DNA from: Akkermansiaceae bacterium
Lineage (GTDB): Bacteria > Verrucomicrobiota > Verrucomicrobiia > Verrucomicrobiales > Akkermansiaceae
Reading direction: 5' to 3'
Length of the DNA: 61,198 nt
NCBI GenBank assembly: GCA_903908495.1
Contig: CAIVSK010000033.1
Coordinates: forward strand, 1 to 61,198
Below the pieces are notes generated by a model. The model worked only from the letters and a program-made list of their open reading frames with translations. It made no database searches and was not told where the DNA came from. Below are positions 32,271-39,306 of the stretch, one piece after another. Made by a program: the position numbers and the translations under genes. Every line of letters starts with the position of its first letter. Positions within the stretch are counted from its first letter, which is position 1.

Positions 32271-33665
32271 ATGAAAAATCCCTGGATATTCCCCGCAGCC
32301 GCTCTCGTGCTAGGCACCGCCGGTGGCTACATCGCCGGCAAAACCACTTCACCCACCGCAGCCACCGCCACGGACGAGGGCCCTGCGCAACGGACCCACT
32401 CGACCAGCCGTCCGGCGGCCAGCCCGAGCGCCGATGGCAAGCGCGGAAGCCGCGCCCACAGCCTCGCTGACATCATGCACTCCCCCGGTCAAACCGATCG
32501 GATCCAGGCCCTCATCAACCTGTATTCCGGCATGACCCCGGCGCAACTCGAGGCAGAAGCCGCCAAGCTCGAAGACCTGCCGATGGCAGAGCGGATCATG
32601 GCCTCGTTCCTGCTGTTTGGAAAATGGGCCGAAACCGATCCGGTCGCGGCCATGGCCTACACCCAGAAAATGGGCATGACCGGCAATTTCATGCGCCCAA
32701 CCGTGTTGCAGGCCTGGGCCAGCAAGGACCCCGAGGGCGCGGCCAAGTACTATTCGGATAACAGCCGCCAATTCGCCATGATGGGCATGATGGGCGGCGG
32801 CCGCGGCCCGGGCGGCGGCGGCGGTGCCTCCACCATCGCTTCCGAGTGGGCACGCCAAGACCCCAGCGCGGCGTTTGCCTGGGCCGGCACCTTGAGCGGC
32901 GGCGAAAAAGGCTCGGCCATGTCCTCGGTCATCGGCGAGGTCGCCAGCACCGATCCCAAAAAGGCCGCAGGCATGGTGGCCAGCATGGATGCCGCCAGCC
33001 AGGGCAAGGCGTATGAAGACATCGCCCGCAAGTGGGGCAGCCAGAATTTCACCGACGCGGAAGCCTGGGTGCGCTCGCTGCCCACCGACCAACAATCGGC
33101 CGCAATGGCCTCCGCGATTTCCGGCCTGTCCAAGGATAATCCGCAACTCGCAGCCGAAAAAATCGCCGCCCTGCCCGCTGGCGACGACCGCAATTCCGCC
33201 GTCACCACCCTGGCCCAAAATTGGTCGCGCCAGGATCCCGCAGCTGCCGCCGCTTGGCTCCTCAAACAAAACGACCCGGCTGCCAGCAGCAGCGCCATGC
33301 GCGAACTCATGCCCAACTGGGTGACCCAGGACCCGACCGCCGCTCTCTCGTTTGTCAATGCCCAACAACCCGGCGAAGTGCGCGACAGCGCCGTCTCGTC
33401 CTACATCATGGGCAATTCCAAGAGCGCCCCGGCCGACTTGGTGGCCCTCGCAACCACCATCACCGACGATAACAGCCGCAACCGCACCGTCGGCATGGCC
33501 ACCATGCGCTGGATGCAGGAAGATCCAACGGCCGCAGCCGCCTATGTCCAAAGCTCGGACGCCTTCTCCGCCGACCAAAAAACCCGCGTCTCCGAAGGCA
33601 AGTCCTTGTGGGGCGGTGGTGGTGGTGGTGGTGGCCGCCGCGGCGGTGGCCCTCCAGGCCAGTGA
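32271..33665 (+). CDS. Membrane-anchored W-DPxAA helical-repeat protein (paralog 3)
   Basis: A 464-aa protein of the same unnamed family as 3773-5530 and 5527-7134. The N-terminal anchor is IFPAAALVLGTAGGYIAGKT, then a T/A/S-rich linker. About nine repeat units are readable, for example WAETDPVAAMAY, WASKDPEGAAKY, WARQDPSAAFAW, WSRQDPAAAAAW, WVTQDPTAALSF and WMQEDPTAAAAY. The protein ends in a Gly/Arg tail (GGGGGGRRGGGPPGQ), and a second Gly-rich insert lies at about 173-185. An alpha-solenoid outside the cytoplasmic membrane is the best guess. It follows the sulfatase-fold gene by 64 bp and has a strong terminator at 33698-33743. Confidence 0.8.
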   Translation: MKNPWIFPAAALVLGTAGGYIAGKTTSPTAATATDEGPAQRTHSTSRPAASPSADGKRGSRAHSLADIMHSPGQTDRIQALINLYSGMTPAQLEAEAAKLEDLPMAERIMASFLLFGKWAETDPVAAMAYTQKMGMTGNFMRPTVLQAWASKDPEGAAKYYSDNSRQFAMMGMMGGGRGPGGGGGASTIASEWARQDPSAAFAWAGTLSGGEKGSAMSSVIGEVASTDPKKAAGMVASMDAASQGKAYEDIARKWGSQNFTDAEAWVRSLPTDQQSAAMASAISGLSKDNPQLAAEKIAALPAGDDRNSAVTTLAQNWSRQDPAAAAAWLLKQNDPAASSSAMRELMPNWVTQDPTAALSFVNAQQPGEVRDSAVSSYIMGNSKSAPADLVALATTITDDNSRNRTVGMATMRWMQEDPTAAAAYVQSSDAFSADQKTRVSEGKSLWGGGGGGGGRRGGGPPGQ

Positions 33666-33697
33666 ACTGACAGCTGAACGCTGAAAAATTATTCCCT

Positions 33698-33743
33698 GAA
33701 AAGCTGAAACCAAGCGCCCCGCGCGCTTGGATTTCAGCTTTTC
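33698..33743 (+). terminator. Strong rho-independent terminator
   Basis: A ~20-bp stem: GAAAAGCTGAAA-CCAAGCGC (33698-33717) pairs with GCGCTTGG-A-TTTCAGCTTTTC (33723-33743) with one bulged A, followed by TGCTTTTTCC. It lies 32 nt after the stop of paralog 3 and before the sigma factor. The A-rich left arm would also allow termination in the other direction. Confidence 0.85.
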
Positions 33744-33838
33744 TGCTTTTTCCTCACCACCCAGCCTCGCCACGCTATTGTACAGGCACTCCAGTGGCGT
33801 CATTTCTCGCTCGCATCCCGCATCGGAGTCGCCCCGCC

Positions 33839-34372
33839 ATGTCCCGCAAGTCGCTCACCGAAACTGATTTTGTCGTCCTGATCACCCGCCATCAGGCGGC
33901 GATCTACGCCTACATCCTCACGATCCACCCGGATCGCGTCGCAGCGCAGGACATCCTGCAGGAAACCAATCTGGTGCTCTGCCGCAAGGTCGAGGATTTC
34001 GAGCCCGGCACCAGTTTCAAGGCATGGTCGTTCCGCGTCGCCTACTGGCAAACCATGGCCCATCTCAAACGCGTCCAACGCGCCGGCTTGGTGGCCTTGG
34101 AGCCGGAGGTGCTCGACCTCGTCGCCCTCGAAGCCGAGGAACAACTCGGCGATTTCGAAGAGCGCCACCTCGCCCTGCGCTCCTGCCTCCAAAAACTTCC
34201 AGCCGGGGACGCCTCCATCCTCCTCGCCCACTACCAACGCGGCGAAAGCATCGCCGAAATTTCCGGTCGCCTCGGCCGCACCCGCGACGCCCTCAAACAA
34301 GTCCTGCTGCGCATCCGGCGCACGCTCCGCGCTTGCATCGAGCGCCAGCTCGCCGACGCCACCCGCACTTAA
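33839..34372 (+). CDS. RNA polymerase sigma factor, ECF type
   Basis: A 177-aa ECF sigma-70 factor. Region 2 reads FVVLITRHQAAIYAYILTIH, then the -10-binding DILQETNLVLCRKVEDFE and FKAWSFRVAYWQTMAHLKR. Region 4 is LALRSCLQKLPAGDASILL with the helix-turn-helix GESIAEISGRLGRTRDALKQ and LLRIRRTLRACIERQL. It resembles the Rhodopirellula/Verrucomicrobium ECF group. ATG 33839 is chosen; GTG 33794 upstream gives a less family-like N-terminus. It sits 7 bp ahead of the FecR-LamG gene, the usual pair of this group, suggesting control by that membrane protein. Confidence 0.9.
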   Translation: MSRKSLTETDFVVLITRHQAAIYAYILTIHPDRVAAQDILQETNLVLCRKVEDFEPGTSFKAWSFRVAYWQTMAHLKRVQRAGLVALEPEVLDLVALEAEEQLGDFEERHLALRSCLQKLPAGDASILLAHYQRGESIAEISGRLGRTRDALKQVLLRIRRTLRACIERQLADATRT

Positions 34373-34379
34373 CCCCGCG

Positions 34380-35957
34380 ATGAGCCAGCCCCCTCCCCCA
34401 TTCCCCGGCCGCGGCACCTTCGATGATGCGCTCGATGCGTTGCTCAGCGGCGACACCTCGCCGCAATTGCTCGCGCAGCTCAACGACACACTGCGCAGCG
34501 ATCCGGAGGCGCGGCGCAATTACATCCGCGCAATGGCGTTTGAAGCGATGTTGGCGCGCGAATTCGCCCCTCTCGAGGAATCCCCCGCGCCCACCCCCGC
34601 CCGCCGCCACCGCTGGCTCGCCGCCTCCGCCATCGCCGCCACCATCATCCTCGCCGCCACCCTCGCCTGGCACCTCGGGCCGGGACCGACCACGCCGGTG
34701 ATCGCCGCGACGGAGACCGTGGACGCCGACGCGGAAATCACCCATGCGGTCATCACCTCGCTGGATGAGGCCAGCGGCCACTTCGGCGCGCTGGCCCTCA
34801 GCCAAGGCATGCGCCTCGGCGAGGGGATCTTGGAACTCGATCACGGACTGGCCGAAATCACCTTCGATTCCGGTGCCGAGGTCACTCTCGAAGGCCCCGC
34901 CCGCCTCCAACTCGATTCCGACAACATGGCCAATCTGGCGGCCGGCCGCGCCTCCGCCCATGTACCCGAACCCGCCCGCGGCTTTGTCATCCACACCCCG
35001 TCATCCTACATTCGCGACCTCGGCACAGACTTTGCCGTCGATGTGCGCGACGACCGCGAAACCGACCTCCACGTGCTCGAGGGCGAAGTCGAGGCCTCCG
35101 CCACCAGCCGCTCGGTGGTCAACCCACCGCAAATCCTGCGCCAACGCGAAGCGGTGCGCCTCGCCGCCGGCCGCATGGTCCCCATCAGCTTCCGCGCCGA
35201 CCATCCCGCGGCCCACCACAAGCAGCGCAGCGCGAAAATCCCGCCTTCGGTCCATTGGTCGTTCGATTCGTGGGACGGCGACACCACCACCGATCCCACC
35301 AGCGGTCACTGGCTCCAACTCCTGCATAACAAGGATCCCGGCTTGCCCGAAACCCTCGCCGGACCCTTCGGCAACGCCCTCCACTTCGATGGGCTCGGCA
35401 CCTATGCCCGCTCCGACTACCCGGGCGTTGGCGGCTCCCAACCACGCACCGTCGCGTGCTGGCTGCGCCTCCAACCCAACCCTGCCGGCACCCGCCCCGC
35501 CCCTAACGGCATCATCGCCTGGGGCGTCAAGCGCGCAGCCGGCAAATGGCAGCTCGCCTGGAACCAGGCCCCAGGCCAAGGCACCGTCGGCGCAGCGCGC
35601 GTCGAATTCGGCGACGGCTATGCGATTGGTGCCACCGACCTGCGCGACGGCCGCTGGCACCACCTCGCCGTCGTCTATCTGGGCGGACCCAGGGCCAACG
35701 TCGCCACTCATGTTAGAATATATGTCGATGGCCGCCTTGAATCCCTCACCGGCCGGCGCCAGCGGCGCATCGATACCGATACCACCTCGGCGGCGGCCCG
35801 GCCGCTTATGTTAGGCCGCCATCTCGGCCCGGCACCCGGCCGCGAACCGTTCTCTTTCGAGGGGGATCTGGATGAAGTGTACGTGTTTGAAGGGCCGCTG
35901 TTGCCCGGCCAGATCGGCCACCTCATGCAGCACAACAGCCTCCGCCCGGCCAAGTAG
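34380..35957 (+). CDS. FecR-domain membrane protein with C-terminal LamG domain
   Basis: A 525-aa protein. The N-terminal ~70 residues (DDALDALLSGDTSPQLLAQL ... NYIRAMAFEAML) form a cytosolic anti-sigma-like segment. A membrane helix follows at about 80-97 (ASAIAATIILAATLAWHLG). The FecR region includes LELDHGLAEITFDSGAEVTL and LGTDFAVDVRD ... LHVLEGEVEA. The C-terminal LamG/concanavalin fold has HFDGLGTYARSDY, RTVACWLRL, DGRWHHLAVVY and GDLDEVYVFEG. LamG would bind extracellular glycan or protein and signal through the anti-sigma end to the adjacent ECF factor (inference from the pair). The genes are 7 bp apart. Confidence 0.88.
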   Translation: MSQPPPPFPGRGTFDDALDALLSGDTSPQLLAQLNDTLRSDPEARRNYIRAMAFEAMLAREFAPLEESPAPTPARRHRWLAASAIAATIILAATLAWHLGPGPTTPVIAATETVDADAEITHAVITSLDEASGHFGALALSQGMRLGEGILELDHGLAEITFDSGAEVTLEGPARLQLDSDNMANLAAGRASAHVPEPARGFVIHTPSSYIRDLGTDFAVDVRDDRETDLHVLEGEVEASATSRSVVNPPQILRQREAVRLAAGRMVPISFRADHPAAHHKQRSAKIPPSVHWSFDSWDGDTTTDPTSGHWLQLLHNKDPGLPETLAGPFGNALHFDGLGTYARSDYPGVGGSQPRTVACWLRLQPNPAGTRPAPNGIIAWGVKRAAGKWQLAWNQAPGQGTVGAARVEFGDGYAIGATDLRDGRWHHLAVVYLGGPRANVATHVRIYVDGRLESLTGRRQRRIDTDTTSAAARPLMLGRHLGPAPGREPFSFEGDLDEVYVFEGPLLPGQIGHLMQHNSLRPAK

Positions 35958-36002
35958 GATCTGAAGTCTTGACCTCGTGGCGGGCGTATGGCCAGCTGTG
36001 GC

Positions 36003-37154
36003 ATGGCACAGCGCATTCTCATTCTCTCCGCGGCGGTCGGCGCCGGGCATCTGCGGGCGGCTCAAGCCGTGGAATTGACCATGCGCCAGCTTTTACCGGA
36101 TGCCACCGTGCGCAACATCGACGTGTTGGAACTGACTAACGCGGCGTTCCGCGGTTTGTATGGCAAGGCCTATCTGGATCTGGTCAACAAGGCACCGCAC
36201 GTGCTGGGGTATTTTTATGACATGCTCGACAAACAGCGCGGGCCGAAGTCGACCCGCGACCGGCTGCGCCTGCTCGTCGAGCGCATCAACCTGCGGCGCT
36301 TCGAAACCCTGCTGGCGGACGAGCCGTGGGATGTGATCATCAACACCCACTTCCTGCCGGCCGAACTCATCGCCTCACTCAAACGGCGCAACCACCTGCG
36401 CGTGCCGCAGGTCACCGTGACCACCGATTTCGAAACCCATCGCTTGTGGGTGAACCAACCCTGCGAGCAATACACCACTGCCACCGACGAAGGCGCGGCC
36501 ACCCTGCAGCACTGGGGCATTCCGGAAGGTGATATCAGCGTCACGGGCATTCCCATCCACCCGGTGTTCACCCATGAAGTCGACCGTGCCACCTGCCTCC
36601 AGACCCAGGGATTGACCGGCGACCGGCCGATCCTGCTGCAACTCTCCGGCGGACTCGGGGTCGGCCCGATCGCCCGGATCTATCAAAACCTGCTGGCCCT
36701 CGAACAGCCGGTCGAGGTGGCCGTGGTCGCCGGCAAAAACACAGAGGTCAGGGCGCAACTCGAAAATATCACGGTGCCCAGCCGCCACCGCGCGAAAATC
36801 TTCGGCTACACCGAGCAGATCGATCAATTGATGGCGGTGGCCGACGTGGTGGTGTCCAAACCCGGCGGCCTGACCACCTCGGAGGTGCTGGCCCGCGGTG
36901 CCGCGATGGCGGTGGTCAACCCGATCCCCGGCCAGGAGAGCCGCAACAGTGATTTTCTGCTGGAAAACGCCGCGGCTATCAAAATCAACAACCTGGCCAC
37001 GCTGACCCATAAGTTAGGCCTTCTGCTCGATGATCCGGCACGGCTGGCGTCCTTGAAGGCAAATGCCAAACGGCTAGGCCGGCCGCAGGCAGCCGCCGAC
37101 ATCTGCCGCCTGGCGCTGCGCCTGATCTCACTCCCCTCCGCGCCTCCGCGTTAG
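36003..37154 (+). CDS. MGDG-synthase/UgtP-like glycosyltransferase (GT28 type)
   Basis: A 383-aa GT-B enzyme similar to monogalactosyldiacylglycerol synthase and processive diacylglycerol glucosyltransferase. The N-terminus RILILSAAVGAGHLRAAQAV is the MGDG-synthase-type acceptor domain; the C-terminal GT28 domain has LLQLSGGLGVGPI, VAVVAGKNTEVRAQL, KIFGYTEQIDQLMAVADVVV and SKPGGLTTSEVLARG. It would move hexose from a UDP-sugar to diacylglycerol at the membrane. ATG 36003 is preferred over 35988 because the domain begins at once. It is 45 bp after the FecR gene and 58 bp before the BatA-like gene, same strand. Confidence 0.87.
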   Translation: MAQRILILSAAVGAGHLRAAQAVELTMRQLLPDATVRNIDVLELTNAAFRGLYGKAYLDLVNKAPHVLGYFYDMLDKQRGPKSTRDRLRLLVERINLRRFETLLADEPWDVIINTHFLPAELIASLKRRNHLRVPQVTVTTDFETHRLWVNQPCEQYTTATDEGAATLQHWGIPEGDISVTGIPIHPVFTHEVDRATCLQTQGLTGDRPILLQLSGGLGVGPIARIYQNLLALEQPVEVAVVAGKNTEVRAQLENITVPSRHRAKIFGYTEQIDQLMAVADVVVSKPGGLTTSEVLARGAAMAVVNPIPGQESRNSDFLLENAAAIKINNLATLTHKLGLLLDDPARLASLKANAKRLGRPQAAADICRLALRLISLPSAPPR

Positions 37155-37170
37155 GCCTCCCATTTTCCTC

Positions 37171-37200
37171 CGCTTTCAGCTTTCAACTTTCAGTTTTCAG
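37171..37200. repeat. Short CTTTCAGCTTTCAACTTTC motif, copy 1
   Basis: CGCTTTCAGCTTTCAACTTTCAGTTTTCAG occupies the gap before the BatA-like gene. A near copy (ATTTCAGCTTTCGGCTTTCAACTTTCTGC) lies at 58141-58169 before the stop of the 570-aa secreted protein. The shared TTTCA reiterations suggest a dispersed intergenic motif; a terminator role is not evident. Confidence 0.5.
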
Positions 37201-37212
37201 CATTTTCCACCC

Positions 37213-39306
37213 ATGGCCTTTCTCTCGCCATTTCTGCTTGCCTGCGCCGCCGCGCTGGCGGTGCCGTTGTGGCTGCACCTGCGGCGCAAGCGGCGCCAGG
37301 TGCCGGTGGAATTCCCCTCGCTGCGGTATTTGAAAATGGCGGCCGCCCGCATGAAACGCCAGGTGCGCGTGGAAGACCTCGGCCTGCTGCTGCTGCGCCT
37401 GTTGCTGCTGGCCTTGCTGGCAACCGCGTTTGCACGGCCGGTGCTGCGCTCCAGCAGCAATTGGTTTGGCGCGGGCCGCGCCGTGGAATCCGTGGTGGTC
37501 ATCGACGCCACGGCCAGCATGGACTGGCACGGGCCCGGCGGCAGCCGCCTCGACACCGCCAAACACCTGGCCCGCAGCTGGATCGCCGACCTCGACCGGG
37601 CGGACGCGGTGGCACTGTGGGTTCTAACCGACAAGCTGGAGCCGGTGGTGCCCGTTGCCATCACCGATCGCGGGCAATTATTGCGGGCCATCGACGCCAT
37701 CACCCCCTCTGAAGGTTCATCGAGTCTGGCCCCGGTGTTCACCGCCGCTCGCGAATGGGCGGCCACCAGCGGCGTCGGCCGCAAGGAATTACTCGTCATC
37801 ACCGACAACCAACCTGCGGCCTGGGACTGGCCCGCCGGGGGATTTTTCCACCGCTCCTGGCAACGCAGCGGCACCAGCCTGGTCGTGCTGGCACCCGATA
37901 GCCTCCGCGCGTCTAACATCTGCGTCGCGGGCGTCGAGTGGGATGCCCACGCCCTGCGCGAGGGTGCCATGCTCACCGGCGTGGCCAAGCTGGTCAATCA
38001 CGGCGATGTGGCGGCCACCGACCTGTTGGAATGCCGGCTCGGCGGCCAAACGCTGTTGCGCAAACCCGTGGCACTGGCCGCCGGCGGCTCGCTGGACGTG
38101 CCCCTGGCCTTGCCCGTGCCCACACTCGACGCACCGGTGCTGGCCGGCGAGGTGGCGCTGGCCGGCGACGCGCTCGCCTGCGACGACCGCTGGTGCTTCG
38201 CCCTGCCCGTGCGCCGCACGTTCCATGCCTTGATCGTCGATCGCAATGGCGGCATGGGCGGCGGCATGCGCGGCTCGTTTTTCCTGGCAAAAGCACTGGC
38301 AGCGGGCGGGGCCGGCAAGGCGCAGGTCATCGAAGCCGATGCCTGGGGCGCCCAAGCGAGCGCTGGCATCGATGCGCTGTGGTTCACCGGCGGGGCGGTG
38401 ACTGGCGAGGCGGCGTGGGCGAAAGCGCTGGCGTTTGCGGAGGGAGGCGGCACGGTGGTGGTCACTGCCGACGCGCCGCCCGACCCGCTGCCGAAAAGTT
38501 GGCCGGTGGCCGCGGGCGAGGAAGTTGCGCTGCCCGCGGGCCGGATTGCCACCCGCCTGCTGGTGCCCGCTCATCCGTTGTTCGACGGGTTGTGGGGCGA
38601 GCAGACACCGTTTCCGCCGCTACCCCAGAAAACCGTCAGGCGCTGCGTGCCGGCCGCCACCGCCAAGGTGTTGGCCACGCTGGCGGGCGAATTGCCCCTG
38701 CTGGTGGAACTGCCGCATGGCAAGGGCCGCGTGCTGTGGCTCAATGCCAGCGCCGACCGCTCGTGGGGCGACCTGCCACTGTCCCCGGCATTCGTGCCAC
38801 TCATCCAACAACTCGCCCGCGCCAGCGAACTCGCCATCCAAACCACCACCGCGTGTTGGGTCGGCGAGGCATGGCCCGACCTGGCCAAGTTCCCGGAGGC
38901 CGCCACCTGGCCGGCCCCCAATGACGCCGGCCAATCGCCGCGGGCGCTCCACAGCGGCGTCTACGACGCGGTTTCCAAAACCGGCAAAACCGTGTGGCGC
39001 TGCGCCGTGAACGTCCGCCGCGCGGAATCCGATTTGCGTCCGTTAGAGCAGGCCAAGCTCCAGGCGATGCTGCCGGGCCGGGTGGTGGCCGGCGCCCAGG
39101 GCGTCCGTGAGTGGCGCGAGGAAAGCCGCCGCGAGGTGCCGCTGTGGCCGTGGCTGTTAGGAGCGGCGGCGCTGGTGTTTCTGGCAGAAGGATGGATCAG
39201 CGCGGCGGCGGCCAAGCGGCGCTCGGCCGCGGCAGGCGGTGCCGCAGTGGTGGCCGATGGGCCGCGCTTCAGGGCACGCCCGAGCGGAGGGAGGCCCGCC
39301 ACATGA
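37213..39306 (+). CDS. BatA-type N-terminal membrane domain plus VWA protein
   Basis: A 697-aa membrane protein. The N-terminus (LSPFLLACAAALAVPLWLHL, then LRYLKMAAARMKR and LLLLRLLLLALLATAFARPV) is the BatA/aerotolerance N-terminal domain with two helices. A von Willebrand A domain follows; the metal site reads IDATASMDW (98-102, D-x-T-x-S instead of D-x-S-x-S). The middle resembles a class-I glutamine-amidotransferase-like fold (DALWFTGGAVTGEAAWAKAL, PLPKSWPVAAGEEVALPAGR), and a C-terminal helix (VPLWPWLLGAAALVFLAEGW) closes the protein. The stop overlaps the next VWA gene by 4 bp. MoxR and DUF58 genes, the usual partners, are absent here. Role unknown, possibly envelope stress. Confidence 0.85.
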   Translation: MAFLSPFLLACAAALAVPLWLHLRRKRRQVPVEFPSLRYLKMAAARMKRQVRVEDLGLLLLRLLLLALLATAFARPVLRSSSNWFGAGRAVESVVVIDATASMDWHGPGGSRLDTAKHLARSWIADLDRADAVALWVLTDKLEPVVPVAITDRGQLLRAIDAITPSEGSSSLAPVFTAAREWAATSGVGRKELLVITDNQPAAWDWPAGGFFHRSWQRSGTSLVVLAPDSLRASNICVAGVEWDAHALREGAMLTGVAKLVNHGDVAATDLLECRLGGQTLLRKPVALAAGGSLDVPLALPVPTLDAPVLAGEVALAGDALACDDRWCFALPVRRTFHALIVDRNGGMGGGMRGSFFLAKALAAGGAGKAQVIEADAWGAQASAGIDALWFTGGAVTGEAAWAKALAFAEGGGTVVVTADAPPDPLPKSWPVAAGEEVALPAGRIATRLLVPAHPLFDGLWGEQTPFPPLPQKTVRRCVPAATAKVLATLAGELPLLVELPHGKGRVLWLNASADRSWGDLPLSPAFVPLIQQLARASELAIQTTTACWVGEAWPDLAKFPEAATWPAPNDAGQSPRALHSGVYDAVSKTGKTVWRCAVNVRRAESDLRPLEQAKLQAMLPGRVVAGAQGVREWREESRREVPLWPWLLGAAALVFLAEGWISAAAAKRRSAAAGGAAVVADGPRFRARPSGGRPAT

